Notes: generated from the sequence alone by a model not told the origin. DNA of 51,091 nucleotides from Cytophagaceae bacterium (GCA_027491195.1 JAIXWQ010000002.1:1-51091); one strand, 5' to 3'. Shown: positions 1-8,741, counted from the stretch's first letter. A program made the numbers and translations.

Positions 1-41
1 AATCGAAAGATACGATCCATTTTACCAACGTTCTTTTTCAT
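1..41 (-). CDS. Partial CDS, first 13 codons of the next cbb3-operon gene
   Basis: An ATG (complement of 39-41) begins two bases after the ccoP stop and reads MKKNVGKMDRIFR before the window ends. The spacing and strand place it in the cbb3 operon. In Bacteroidota the gene after ccoP is often the accessory protein CcoG/FixG or FixH, but 13 residues are too few to decide, so the identity is left open. Confidence 0.45.
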   Translation of the reverse strand, partial: MKKNVGKMDRIFR

Positions 42-43
42 AT

Positions 44-787
44 TTAAGGTGTTTTAGTTTCTGTTCCTTGTGGTTCTTTCGCACCAGGAGGGTTAGTTCC
101 TTGCAGCGTCAGAATATAAGAGGCAACTTTCTGGATTTGCAATGGATTTAACGTCTTATTCCAAGCGATCATTCCCTTTTCTGGAACCCCATGGGTAATC
201 GTCTTAAATAAATCCTTTATATCCCCACCGTGAATCCAAAATTTATCTGTCAAATTTGGTCCCACGCCACCTTGCCCCTTATCTCCATGACAAGCTACGC
301 AATTTGTGGAATAAATTTGTGAGCCCTCTGTTAAATCTTTCCCCTCTTTTACCACCGTAACGTTATCCTCATTCACCGAGTTAGCAAACTTCTTCATATA
401 CTCCTCGCGTATTTTTTCAGCTATAGCTACCTCATTTTTATATTCGGTTTCTTGGATATTGCCATCTTGGTAAACGTGGTAGTAGCCTCCATAAACCAAT
501 GCAAATACGATCGTTAAATAGAACAAATACATAAACCAAGGCGGCGTAGGATTGTCTAATTCTGCGATATCATCGTATGTATGATCCATTAGCAGCTCTT
601 TTTCTTTTTCCAGCGGTTTTAATCCGGTGAAACTATCCCACCAACTTTGTTTTTCAGCGCTAGTTGGAGCTGTTTGATTAACCAGTTTTTTGATGGTCAC
701 CTGTAATTGAAGCGTAACCACTAAAATGACTACCCCTGTCATCAGGATCATACTTACTAACCAAATTTCAAGAACATTCACTGACAT
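44..787 (-). CDS. ccoP: cbb3-type cytochrome c oxidase subunit III (CcoP), one-haem form
   Basis: Membrane-anchored c-type cytochrome that passes electrons to the cbb3 oxidase. The 247-residue protein has a membrane segment at about 8-28 and a second at about 84-102, then a periplasmic cytochrome c domain with one haem motif C163-V-A-C-H167 and a probable axial Met206 (K-G-M-I-A-W). Proteobacterial CcoP carries two haem-binding motifs; here only one is present, which is usual for Bacteroidota. It lies 4 bp after ccoQ in the same leftward operon. The C-terminal tail after about residue 230 is Pro/Thr-rich and probably disordered. Confidence 0.93.
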   Translation of the reverse strand: MSVNVLEIWLVSMILMTGVVILVVTLQLQVTIKKLVNQTAPTSAEKQSWWDSFTGLKPLEKEKELLMDHTYDDIAELDNPTPPWFMYLFYLTIVFALVYGGYYHVYQDGNIQETEYKNEVAIAEKIREEYMKKFANSVNEDNVTVVKEGKDLTEGSQIYSTNCVACHGDKGQGGVGPNLTDKFWIHGGDIKDLFKTITHGVPEKGMIAWNKTLNPLQIQKVASYILTLQGTNPPGAKEPQGTETKTP

Positions 788-791
788 AGTA

Positions 792-980
792 TTACGGATT
801 TAATTGCTCATTTAGATTATTTCCTTCATTGAAAGGCAATTGTTCCATTTCAACAAGGTGCTTTTTGTCCATCCAAATCAAGTAGATGCCCACTAAGATG
901 AAGAAGGTTAAAAAGGTCAAAAGCGAGAAAATCATATAATTATCTGCTCCTGGTATATTGGATATAAATTGCTTGAACAT
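792..980 (-). CDS. ccoQ: CcoQ-like small subunit of cbb3 oxidase
   Basis: A 62-residue protein with one hydrophobic helix (about residues 15-37) followed by a short charged tail, W-M-D-K-K-H. Size, topology and position between ccoNO and ccoP, with gaps of only 4-5 bp on either side, identify it as CcoQ or the FixQ-like subunit, which stabilises the complex. The sequence itself is too short and variable for an independent identification. Confidence 0.75.
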   Translation of the reverse strand: MFKQFISNIPGADNYMIFSLLTFLTFFILVGIYLIWMDKKHLVEMEQLPFNEGNNLNEQLNP

Positions 981-985
981 AGTAG

Positions 986-3112
986 TTATTTTTTAGAGAT
1001 GTCAGTACCTAAACGTTGTAAATAGGCAATCAAAGCAATAATTTCTTTGTCTTGACTCACTTTTATTTTCTCAGCAGCTAAGTTGGCTTGAATGGCTTTA
1101 GCCTGAGTATTCATGTCTTTAACGGCATCATTCACCTCTTGAGTAGAATACGGAACTCCTAATTTTTTCATGGCCGCTACTTTATCCTGTGTTTGAGACG
1201 TATTCAGCGTTTGTTCAAGTAGCCAAGCGTAATTAGGCATAATGGATCCAGGAGACATGCTACTTGGTTCTCTCATATGGTGGTAATGCCAAGAATCTGG
1301 ATATTTCCCTCCTTCTCTATGCAAATCAGGTCCAGTACGTTTAGACCCCCAAAGGAAGGGATGATCATACACAAACTCGCCAGATTTCGAGAATTCGCCA
1401 TAACGTTCTGTTTCACTTCTAAAAGGACGAACTAATTGTGAGTGACAACTAACACAACCTTCACGGATATAAATATCACGCCCTTCTAATTCTAATGAAG
1501 TATAAGGTTTAACCGATTCAATGGTTGCTACGTTTGATTTCACCATAAACGTTGGAATCAATTCGACTAAAGAACCCACCAGGATCATCACTAAAGAGGC
1601 TACCAGTAATTGGATGGGGCGTTTTTCAATCCAACGGTGCCAATGTCCATCGCTTTCGTGTTTTTCCTCTATGATCGCTAATGGTGCGGCTTCAGCTTTT
1701 TCATTAGCTAACAATGTTCCTTTCGACATGGTCTTAAACAAGTTGTAGGCCATTAAAATGGCTCCGGTCAGATATAAGGTGCCTCCAAATGCGCGCATCA
1801 TGTGCATGGGTAATAATTGCAGCGTGGTATCTAGGAAATTACCGTATTGCAAGGTTCCTTCTGCTGTAAATTGCTTCCACATCATTCCTTGCGTGAATCC
1901 TGAGATATACATGGGGATTGCATAGAAGGCGATACCAATGGTTCCGATCCAAAAGTGTGTTTTGACTAATTTTTCTGAATAAATCGTTGTCTGGAAGATT
2001 CTAGGGAAAAGCCAGTATAACATCGCGAAGGTTAAGAATCCATTCCATCCTAAAGCCCCCACGTGTACGTGTGCTACGATCCAGTCGGTAAAGTGGGCAA
2101 TGGCATTGATGTTTTTCAAAGACAACATGGGACCCTCGAAAGTCGCCATACCATAACTTGTAATACCCACGACCATAAACTTCAAAATGGTATTCTCCCG
2201 AACTTGATCCCAAGCCCCTCTCAAGGTTAAAAGGCCATTGATCATACCTCCCCAAGATGGCGCAATTAACATGATAGAGAAAACGACCCCTAGGGATTGA
2301 GCCCAATCAGGTAAAGACGAATATAATAAGTGGTGAGGCCCCGCCCAGATGTAAATGAAGATTAAGGCCCAAAAGTGTAAAATGGATAGTCGGTACGAGT
2401 AAACGGGACGATTCGCCATTTTTGGTAGAAAATAATACATCATGCCTAGGAAAGGAGTCGTTAAGAAAAACGCCACCGCATTATGGCCATACCACCATTG
2501 AATTAAGGCATCTTGAACACCTGCATAAACATAATAGGATTTTAAAAATGAGATAGGTAATTGAACCGAATTAGTCAAGTGTAAAACGGCCACCGTGATG
2601 AAGGTCGCAATGTAAAACCAGATGGCTACATACAAATGACGTTCTCTTCTTTTGAAGATAGTTCCGAACATATTAATGCCAAATGCTACCCAAACCAGTG
2701 TAATGGCAATATCTATGGGCCATTCCAATTCCGCATATTCATGAGAAGTAGTGATGCCTAAAGGTAAAGTAATAGCTGCTGCTACGATAATTAATTGCCA
2801 GCCCCAGAAATGGAAATTGGACAAGAAATCACTAAACATACGGGCTTTTAATAATCGCTGAAGAGAATAATAAACACCTGCGAAAATGGCATTACCCACA
2901 AAGGCAAAAATCACTGCATTGGTGTGCAGTGGACGTAAACGGCCAAAAGTACCATATTGAGTCAAATTCCAAGAGGGGGCAAATAATTGTGTGGCAATAA
3001 TTACACCGACTGTCATTCCGACTACTCCCCAAAGGATTGTGGCAAGGGAAAAATTTCGAACAATTTTATTGTCGTAATAAAATTGCTCTAATGAGGTAGA
3101 TTTTGTGCTCAT
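986..3112 (-). CDS. ccoN: Fused cbb3 oxidase subunits I and II (CcoN-CcoO)
   Basis: A 708-residue fusion of the catalytic subunit CcoN (haem-copper oxidase, about residues 1-470, twelve hydrophobic segments) with the mono-haem cytochrome CcoO (about 500-708). The CcoN part has the expected histidines, such as the H-V-H-V-G-A-L-G-W segment and the G-H-N-A-V-A-F-F segment for haem and CuB. The CcoO part contains E-G-C-V-S-C-H-S-Q near residue 553 and the following G-P-D-L-H region. It reduces oxygen at high affinity in the inner membrane. The start ATG overlaps the ccoS stop (ATGA). Separate ccoN and ccoO genes are the norm in Proteobacteria; fusion is known in Bacteroidota. Confidence 0.95.
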   Translation of the reverse strand: MSTKSTSLEQFYYDNKIVRNFSLATILWGVVGMTVGVIIATQLFAPSWNLTQYGTFGRLRPLHTNAVIFAFVGNAIFAGVYYSLQRLLKARMFSDFLSNFHFWGWQLIIVAAAITLPLGITTSHEYAELEWPIDIAITLVWVAFGINMFGTIFKRRERHLYVAIWFYIATFITVAVLHLTNSVQLPISFLKSYYVYAGVQDALIQWWYGHNAVAFFLTTPFLGMMYYFLPKMANRPVYSYRLSILHFWALIFIYIWAGPHHLLYSSLPDWAQSLGVVFSIMLIAPSWGGMINGLLTLRGAWDQVRENTILKFMVVGITSYGMATFEGPMLSLKNINAIAHFTDWIVAHVHVGALGWNGFLTFAMLYWLFPRIFQTTIYSEKLVKTHFWIGTIGIAFYAIPMYISGFTQGMMWKQFTAEGTLQYGNFLDTTLQLLPMHMMRAFGGTLYLTGAILMAYNLFKTMSKGTLLANEKAEAAPLAIIEEKHESDGHWHRWIEKRPIQLLVASLVMILVGSLVELIPTFMVKSNVATIESVKPYTSLELEGRDIYIREGCVSCHSQLVRPFRSETERYGEFSKSGEFVYDHPFLWGSKRTGPDLHREGGKYPDSWHYHHMREPSSMSPGSIMPNYAWLLEQTLNTSQTQDKVAAMKKLGVPYSTQEVNDAVKDMNTQAKAIQANLAAEKIKVSQDKEIIALIAYLQRLGTDISKK

Positions 3113-3264
3113 AGATTCTTAGTTTTTTCGTCTTCGTGTAAAATGCGCATCGCTGGAGTAATTAAATCCTCTTGTTGTCCAGATCGAATAGACCAAACAA
3201 AGGCTACCACAAACCCAATTGCCATAAAAAGGCTCAATCCGATCATTAGGTACATTATTTCCAT
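3109..3264 (-). CDS. ccoS: CcoS, cbb3 oxidase maturation protein
   Basis: A short gene translated directly from the minus strand: 51 residues beginning MEIMYLMIGLSLFMAIGF, one membrane helix, then a cytoplasmic tail with S-I-R-S-G-Q-Q-E-D-L and T-P-A-M-R-I-L. The helix followed by W-S-(I/V)-(R/K)-S-G-Q-(F/Q)-(E/D)-D-(L/T) and a P-A-x-R-(I/M)-L-x-(D/E)-(D/E) ending is the CcoS pattern. CcoS helps insert redox cofactors into the cbb3 complex. Its stop overlaps the ccoNO start by the ATGA tetranucleotide, and ccoI lies 57 bp upstream. Confidence 0.9.
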   Translation of the reverse strand: MEIMYLMIGLSLFMAIGFVVAFVWSIRSGQQEDLITPAMRILHEDEKTKNL

Positions 3265-3321
3265 TGGGTGTACATTTTATTTGTTGCAATTTCGGGACAA
3301 TGAATCCGCTAAAACCTGACC

Positions 3322-5757
3322 TTAATCAGCTTTTAATCTGATTTTTTGACGTGTTAGTTTTTGCCCTATCCAATTCATACCCACGTTCGCAATGACTAGC
3401 ATACTAATCGAATTCACCGGCATTAAGATGGCGGCAATCAATGGGTATAAATTACCCTGAATGGCATAGCTTAGCCCAAATCCATTATAGACTAAAGAGA
3501 GCAAAAAGCTAGCCTTGATGAGTTTTAACCCAAATTTTGAATAGTTTAAATACGTCCCTAATTGAGCTAATTCCGATCCCTTCAAAATGGCATCAGATGA
3601 GGGGGTAAAATGTAAGTGATCATCTGAAACGGCAATACCTACATTGGCTTGTTTTAAGGCCCCAGCATCATTCAGCCCATCTCCTATCATGGCAACGATT
3701 TTACCCTTTTTTTGAAGCTCTTGAATGTACTCCATTTTCTGCATGGGGCTACATTCGAATTTCAAATGATCTTGATCGTCAAACCAATCTACAAGATGAC
3801 TAGCATGTTCTTTTCTATCCCCTGAAATCAGGTGAATTTCATAGGTATGCCTTAATCGATGTAACAGCGCTTCAATACCTGGCCTATTTTCCCAAGGGAA
3901 CTCTAGAAATCCAATCGATAGATGGTTGATTGATACGAATAAACGCGATTCGGAGCTGATAAATCCTTCAGGTGAAACGAGATGTGTATGGGTGTATTTC
4001 GCACTACCTATTTGGACAAATAATTCTTCAAAATGAGCCTCTAAACCTTTCCCTGTCACTTCTTTGAATTGGGTCAAAGGAAGGATAGCTCGTCCTTGTA
4101 AAAACTTTTTAACTTGTTTTGATAAGGGATGAGTGGATTGAAAAACGAGAGAATAAATGGCATTCCATTCTTTTTCACTTAATTCTCGATTAAAATGGAT
4201 GCTTGGTTCCGTTTTGCCTTGTAAGGTTAAAGTGCCCGTTTTATCGAAAACCAAGGTGTTTACTAAGGCCATTCGTTCAAAAGATTGAATGTCTTTGATG
4301 AAAAATTGGTGTTTTGCTAGCCAGCGAATACCATGACCTAGTGCGAATGGATAAGAGACAGCTAAAGCGCAGGGACAAGCGATTACTAAAATACTCACCA
4401 CAGCATTTGACCATCTATTAGGATCCACGTTATACCAATAGATCCCTGCTGCGGTGGCTAAACTCAACAGAATGATCGTAAAATAGAAGCCCACCTGGTT
4501 TGCGAAATTTTCCCAATTCTCTGATTTGTGGTGAGGATCCTTAAAGGCTTGTTGCTCCCAAAGTTGCGTTAAGTGACTTTGATTCAAGTCTTTACTGATT
4601 TGAATTTCGATAGCTTCTCCTCTATGTTTTCCTCCCGCATAAATAGACTGTCCAGCCTCTATCGAAATGAGTTCACTCTCCCCCGTTACAAAACTATAAT
4701 CCATATCACTTTTGCCTTTTAACAAATAGGCATCCGCCGGAATGATTTCTTGATTTCGAATGAGCAGGCGATCCCCTATTTTGATCTCTTCTAAAGGAGC
4801 AGTTAATTCCTTGCCGCCTACTATTTTGGTTACAACGAGTGGGAAATAGGCCTTGTAATTACGTTCAAAGGAAAGAAAGTCAAACGATTTCTGTTGAAAC
4901 CATTTCCCTATCAATAAAAAGAAAATCAAACCAGAAACTGAATCAATGTATCCGGCGCCCGTATGAGAAAGAATTTCATAGGCACTTCGACCGTAACCTA
5001 CCAGAATCCCTAATAAGATGGGCAGCTCAATAGTCATCTTGCCCAATTTTAGGTGTGCATATACATTGCGGAAATAATCGGATCCGGAATAAAATACAGC
5101 TATCGTACCTAAGGCTAAATTTAGATACCCAAATAGTTGTTGTAGTGAACCATCTTCGATGCCTAAATATTCTGGAAAACTAAATAACATGGCATTTCCT
5201 GCACAAAATCCGGCGATGCCTAATTGTAGGAAAAGGTGTTTTTGGTCGTTTTTTTGTGGTTTTTCCTCCTCATTCGAAATATGCGGTTCGTAGCCTAAGC
5301 GTGATATCAAGCTAGCAAGCGCACCTAAACTAAATTGTTCTTCTTTGAACCAAACGGTTAAATCCTTCTTGCCAAAATTTAAACTAGTTTTTATGATGTA
5401 AGGATTCAGTTTTTGCAAATTCTCTAATAAATACAAGCACGATCTGCAGTGAATGGCGGGTAAATGAAAGCTTACTTTGGAAAACTCTGAATTAGAAAAA
5501 GTGATTAATCGATTACGAAACGCCGTATTATTCAAAAAGTCAAAATTCTTTTCTGTAGGAGAAATGCCAGGATTGATGTCACATGCATAATAGGCTTCTA
5601 GCTGATTATCATTTAGCAGTTCAAACACTTGTTCGCAGCCATGACAGCAAAATGTTTTGTCCTGTTTCTCAATCGGATGTTCACCGCAGGTATCGCCGCA
5701 GTGGTAACAAACCGATGCTTGGTCAACTATAGGCGCTTCTAGGATTTCTGAGTACAT
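3322..5757 (-). CDS. ccoI: CcoI-type copper-exporting P-type ATPase
   Basis: An 811-residue P1B ATPase that supplies copper for cbb3 oxidase assembly. The order seen is an N-terminal Cys-rich domain (C-Y-H-C then F-C-C-H-G-C), an HMA-like domain with C-R-S-C, membrane helices, the ion-binding C-P-C motif in the I-A-C-P-C-A-L helix, the phosphorylation motif D-K-T-G-T, the H-P motif (S-T-H-P-L), G-D-G-L-N-D, and two last helices. The frame is open to 5835, but I prefer the ATG at 5755-5757 because the extra 26 residues are not family-like and the upstream region then holds the promoter and the palindrome at 5828. The gene is first in the ccoI-ccoS-ccoNO-ccoQ-ccoP operon. Confidence 0.93.
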   Translation of the reverse strand: MYSEILEAPIVDQASVCYHCGDTCGEHPIEKQDKTFCCHGCEQVFELLNDNQLEAYYACDINPGISPTEKNFDFLNNTAFRNRLITFSNSEFSKVSFHLPAIHCRSCLYLLENLQKLNPYIIKTSLNFGKKDLTVWFKEEQFSLGALASLISRLGYEPHISNEEEKPQKNDQKHLFLQLGIAGFCAGNAMLFSFPEYLGIEDGSLQQLFGYLNLALGTIAVFYSGSDYFRNVYAHLKLGKMTIELPILLGILVGYGRSAYEILSHTGAGYIDSVSGLIFFLLIGKWFQQKSFDFLSFERNYKAYFPLVVTKIVGGKELTAPLEEIKIGDRLLIRNQEIIPADAYLLKGKSDMDYSFVTGESELISIEAGQSIYAGGKHRGEAIEIQISKDLNQSHLTQLWEQQAFKDPHHKSENWENFANQVGFYFTIILLSLATAAGIYWYNVDPNRWSNAVVSILVIACPCALAVSYPFALGHGIRWLAKHQFFIKDIQSFERMALVNTLVFDKTGTLTLQGKTEPSIHFNRELSEKEWNAIYSLVFQSTHPLSKQVKKFLQGRAILPLTQFKEVTGKGLEAHFEELFVQIGSAKYTHTHLVSPEGFISSESRLFVSINHLSIGFLEFPWENRPGIEALLHRLRHTYEIHLISGDRKEHASHLVDWFDDQDHLKFECSPMQKMEYIQELQKKGKIVAMIGDGLNDAGALKQANVGIAVSDDHLHFTPSSDAILKGSELAQLGTYLNYSKFGLKLIKASFLLSLVYNGFGLSYAIQGNLYPLIAAILMPVNSISMLVIANVGMNWIGQKLTRQKIRLKAD

Positions 5758-5827
5758 ATTTACTGGATAATGTCTCAAATTTCCGATGAATGTAGATTGC
5801 TTTACTTGACAAATACTAGTTTGAAAA

Positions 5828-5841
5828 CTGATCAATATCAG
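5828..5841. promoter_or_regulatory. FNR/CRP-type palindrome CTGAT-N4-ATCAG
   Basis: A perfect 5-bp dyad separated by four bases in the divergent region between ccoI and the cyclic-nucleotide-binding gene. It differs from the FNR consensus (TTGAT-N4-ATCAA) only at the outermost base of each arm. Its centre is about 36 bp upstream of a weak TActTTcG -7-like element (5864-5871), close to where a class II activator would sit for rightward transcription. It may also act on the leftward cbb3 operon. Binding is inferred from sequence alone. Confidence 0.5.
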
Positions 5842-5888
5842 GAATTAAGATGAATAGACCCGCTACTTTCGCATTGTCAATATAGCCA

Positions 5889-6275
5889 ATGAACGATTTT
5901 TCAGATACAGAACGGAAAGTACTAGCGAGTGGAATTGAGCTCCGCTATTTACCTGATGAATATTTATTTCGTCAGGGTCAAAAGGCTGAATTTGTTTTTT
6001 ATCTCCAAGAAGGAAGTCTACTTCTGGAAAGTCCAACAAGTTTCGTGACCATTGAAAGAAAAGGGGTATTTATTGGAATTGAAGAGGCAATTGAAGAGAA
6101 AAAACACCATTTTTCTGCGTTGACATCTAGTTATGCACAGTTTTTGGTTTTTGAACGGAAGTATTTCAAGCAGTTGATCGATGAATTCGATTTAGCACTT
6201 CCCTATTTTGAGTATAAAAAAGCGGAATTAAATGAACTCTTACAAAAGGTTCAAATGAATTACGCTACGGTATAA
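5889..6275 (+). CDS. Cyclic nucleotide-binding-domain protein (Crp/Fnr-like sensor domain without HTH)
   Basis: A 128-residue protein that looks like the N-terminal half of a Crp/Fnr regulator: the beta-roll pattern L-P-D-E-Y-L-F-R-Q-G-Q-K-A-E-F-V-F-Y-L-Q-E-G-S, then a C-terminal helix. A complete Crp/Fnr protein is about 200-230 residues with a helix-turn-helix; here translation stops after the helix that normally joins the two domains. The next 60 bp encode no HTH in any frame and contain a terminator, so this is not a simple frameshift. There are no N-terminal cysteines for an Fe-S cluster. It is divergent from ccoI across about 130 bp. A sensor acting through a partner protein is possible. 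Confidence 0.7.
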   Translation: MNDFSDTERKVLASGIELRYLPDEYLFRQGQKAEFVFYLQEGSLLLESPTSFVTIERKGVFIGIEEAIEEKKHHFSALTSSYAQFLVFERKYFKQLIDEFDLALPYFEYKKAELNELLQKVQMNYATV

Positions 6276-6305
6276 AGGTTTAGAGTGGTATTTAATTGGG
6301 TATGG

Positions 6306-6334
6306 GCTCCCTTTTGCTTTTAGCGGAAGGGAGC
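6306..6334. terminator. Bidirectional intrinsic terminator
   Basis: Arms GCTCCCTT (6306-6313) and AAGGGAGC (6327-6334) flank a 13-base loop, with T-rich sequence on the plus side. It lies between the ends of the convergent cNMP-binding gene and the SDR. Confidence 0.7.
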
Positions 6335-6335
6335 T

Positions 6336-7142
6336 TTATTGTAAGGGGCTATCCTTTTCTTTTTTCAGTGTATTATAGACCAAACGATCCGTAAAACCAT
6401 TCAGCCACTTGTTCAAGAATACAGTTAATTTGCCTTGCAGGGTTAAAACGAGGGTTTTCTTTTTAGCCTCATACGCTGCTGCAATTCGAGAGGCCACTTC
6501 CTCCGCAGACATCATTTTGCCTTCATCCCGCATCGTTTCGCCCGTAATCTTTCCTTCACTATTTAAGGAAGCTGCTCTGATATTTGAAGCGGTAAAGCCA
6601 GGGCATGCAATTAACACATGTACTCCTGTTTCTAATAATTCCGTTCGTAAGGCTTCTAAAAAGCCATTCATGGCGAATTTAGAAGCTGAATAGCCCGTTC
6701 TTACGGGCAATCCTCGGTAGCCAGCAATCGAAGAAATACCAATAATTCCTCCTTTTACAGCTTTAATATAGGGTAATGCAGCATGAGTTGCATATACCGT
6801 TCCCCAAAAATTAATATCCATTACTTGTTTTAAAACAGTCAAGTCAACGGTTTCAAACATCGAACGCATGGATATTCCTGCATTATTGATTAGTAGGTCT
6901 ATGCGACCGTAAAGCTCTACTACCTTGGCAACCATCGTTCTGGTTTGTTCTTCCGAGGCAGAGTCACAAACAATACCTTTAGCGGAGATGCCTTGGGCTT
7001 GTAATTCCGCTTCTGCAGCCAGTAGATTTTGCTCATTTCTACCGGTTATGATGATTTGGGCTCCTTTTCTGCCGTATTCAAAGGCTAAAGCTTTTCCGAT
7101 TCCAGAACTAGCTCCCGTGATGATTACTACTTGATTCTTCAT
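6336..7142 (-). CDS. Short-chain dehydrogenase/reductase (SDR), classical type
   Basis: A 268-residue NAD(P)-dependent oxidoreductase of unknown substrate. The cofactor motif T-G-A-S-S-G-I-G is at the N-terminus, N-N-A-G-I-S follows, and the active site is S-S (in G-I-S-S-I-A-G) with Y-S-A-S-K. The C-terminal 30 residues are basic and hydrophobic, which can occur in membrane-associated SDRs. I start it at the ATG at 7140-7142, directly before N-Q-V-V-I-I-T-G; an ATG 15 bp upstream is the alternative. It is divergent from rlmD. It resembles the DltE/YqjQ-like acyl or sterol SDR branch, but the substrate cannot be told from sequence. Confidence 0.85.
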   Translation of the reverse strand: MKNQVVIITGASSGIGKALAFEYGRKGAQIIITGRNEQNLLAAEAELQAQGISAKGIVCDSASEEQTRTMVAKVVELYGRIDLLINNAGISMRSMFETVDLTVLKQVMDINFWGTVYATHAALPYIKAVKGGIIGISSIAGYRGLPVRTGYSASKFAMNGFLEALRTELLETGVHVLIACPGFTASNIRAASLNSEGKITGETMRDEGKMMSAEEVASRIAAAYEAKKKTLVLTLQGKLTVFLNKWLNGFTDRLVYNTLKKEKDSPLQ

Positions 7143-7186
7143 GTGAATTAATTTCATTGCGAAGTTAAGGTTTTATCTTGAATTGG

Positions 7187-7216
7187 TTGGCTTGCCCACA
7201 TAAAGCCGTATTTTTG
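7187..7216 (+). promoter_or_regulatory. Bacteroidota-type promoter for rlmD
   Basis: TTG (7187-7189), 19 bases, then TATTTTTG (7209-7216) match the TTG/TAnnTTTG promoter known for Bacteroidota sigma-A. The rlmD ATG at 7234 follows after 17 bases, leaving a very short leader. Confidence 0.65.
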
Positions 7217-7233
7217 TGCACATTTTTAGCAGC

Positions 7234-8661
7234 ATGAGTAAGAAAAAAGAAAAGAAAGCCCCGGTGGTGTTGGAACAAATTGCCATTTTGGATTTTGCCG
7301 CAGAGGCAAAGTGTATTGCCAAAGTGAACGATGAAGTGATTTTTGTACAAGGAGCAGTCGCTCCCGGTGATATTGCGGATTTACGCATTTTGAAGTCGAA
7401 GAAAAGTTTCAAACAAGCGCAAGCAATTAATATTCAACCACTTTCAAAGCATCGCACGGAGGTGGCCTGTAGTCACTTCGGTATTTGCGGTGGCTGTAAA
7501 TGGCAACATGTTTCTTACGAATCCCAAACTGCTTTCAAAGCGCAGCAAGTCAAAGATAATCTGACACGTATCGCAAAAGTGAAGTTGCCTGAATTTCAGC
7601 CCATTCTAGGCTCAGAAGAGACTTATTATTACCGCAATAAATTAGAATTCACCTTTTCTTGTGCGCGTTGGCTGACGGAAGATGAAATTGGAAAGGAAGA
7701 TTTAGGGTCGATGAACGCTCTGGGTTTCCACGTTCCGGGTCGTTTTGATAAGATTTTGCCCGTTGATCATTGCTATTTACAACCGGATCCTTCGAATGCC
7801 ATACGCAACGGAGTACGCGATTTTGCAGACGCAAATGGTATCTCCTATTATGAATTGAAAAACCAGCAGGAAGGCGCCTTGCGGAATTTGATCATCCGAA
7901 ACACGGTTACCGACGAATGTATGGTGACAGTGCAGTTCGCCTATGCCACAGAGGATGAAATCAAACTGGTGATGGATTATTTGAAATCTAACTTTCCGAT
8001 GATTACCTCATTGAATTATGTGGTAAACCAAAAAGGTAACGACACCTTCCATGATTTAGAAGTCGTTTGTTACCACGGTAAGCCTTTCATGCTGGAAACG
8101 ATGGAGGATTTGAAGTTCCAAATAGGCCCCAAATCCTTTTTTCAAACCAATGCCAAACAAGCGCTCAAACTATACCAATTAGTTCGTCAATATGCTGACT
8201 TACAAGGCAATGAGGTGGTTTATGATCTATATACTGGAACGGGAACAATTGGCTTATTTTTAGCTAAGTACGCTTCTAAAGTAGTTGGACTTGAATATGT
8301 CGAAATGGCCGTGGAAGATGCACGAATCAACGCGGAAATAAATGGTATTAAAAATGCCACCTTCTTCGCAGGAGATATGAAAAAAGTCTTGACGGAAGAA
8401 TTTATCGCTGTCCATAGAGCCCCGGACGTCATAATCACGGATCCTCCGCGCGCCGGAATGGACCTTGATGTAGTCAACCAAATTCTAACCGTAAAGCCGA
8501 AGAAGATTGTGTATGTTAGCTGCAACCCCGCTACCCAAGCACGTGATCTAGCCTTGTTGGATGTGGCTTACGAGGTGGATGTAGTTCATCCGGTGGATAT
8601 GTTCCCACAAACGCACCATGTGGAGAATATTGTTCGCCTGAAGTTAAAGCACAAAGAATAG
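7234..8661 (+). CDS. rlmD: 23S rRNA (uracil(1939)-C5)-methyltransferase RlmD
   Basis: A SAM-dependent methyltransferase of the TrmA/RlmC/RlmD family that makes m5U in 23S rRNA. It has an N-terminal TRAM-like domain (about 15-70), the Fe-S cysteines C-S-H-F-G-I-C-G-G-C-K-W, a SAM-binding fold with D-L-Y-T-G-T-G-T-I-G, the D-P-P-R-A-G motif, and the catalytic cysteine in Y-V-S-C-N-P-A-T. The start at 7234 is chosen because an upstream ATG at 7216 overlaps the promoter. Which uridine (747 or 1939) is modified cannot be proven by sequence. The last codons (K-H-K-E-stop) are formed by the heptad repeat starting at 8646. Confidence 0.93.
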   Translation: MSKKKEKKAPVVLEQIAILDFAAEAKCIAKVNDEVIFVQGAVAPGDIADLRILKSKKSFKQAQAINIQPLSKHRTEVACSHFGICGGCKWQHVSYESQTAFKAQQVKDNLTRIAKVKLPEFQPILGSEETYYYRNKLEFTFSCARWLTEDEIGKEDLGSMNALGFHVPGRFDKILPVDHCYLQPDPSNAIRNGVRDFADANGISYYELKNQQEGALRNLIIRNTVTDECMVTVQFAYATEDEIKLVMDYLKSNFPMITSLNYVVNQKGNDTFHDLEVVCYHGKPFMLETMEDLKFQIGPKSFFQTNAKQALKLYQLVRQYADLQGNEVVYDLYTGTGTIGLFLAKYASKVVGLEYVEMAVEDARINAEINGIKNATFFAGDMKKVLTEEFIAVHRAPDVIITDPPRAGMDLDVVNQILTVKPKKIVYVSCNPATQARDLALLDVAYEVDVVHPVDMFPQTHHVENIVRLKLKHKE

Positions 8662-8685
8662 AGCATAAAGCATAAATATGGAAGC

Positions 8686-8711
8686 AAAAAGGGCGATTTT
8701 TCGCCCTTTTT
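8686..8711. terminator. Bidirectional terminator between rlmD and dnaB
   Basis: An 11-bp perfect stem (8686-8696 with 8701-8711; core GGGCGA/TCGCCC) with a TTTT loop. T-runs form on both strands, so it can end both convergent transcripts. Confidence 0.85.
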
Positions 8712-8726
8712 GTATTTCAGAAATGT

Positions 8727-8741
8727 ATTCCCGAAGGGAAT
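8727..8741. repeat. GAA-triloop hairpin inside locus A
   Basis: ATTCCC, GAA, GGGAAT: a 6-bp perfect stem with a three-base GAA loop and no T-run. Hairpins with the same loop recur in the other heptad elements (37502-37524, 37542-37558, and 40633-40659 read on the minus strand). Confidence 0.6.

Noticed and set aside
2001-2306. A 101-codon frame within ccoNO
   Set aside because: A same-strand, other-frame shadow of ccoNO with no independent signal.
5758-5835. 26-residue N-terminal extension of ccoI
   Set aside because: It has no family similarity and overlaps the palindrome region; the internal ATG fits better.
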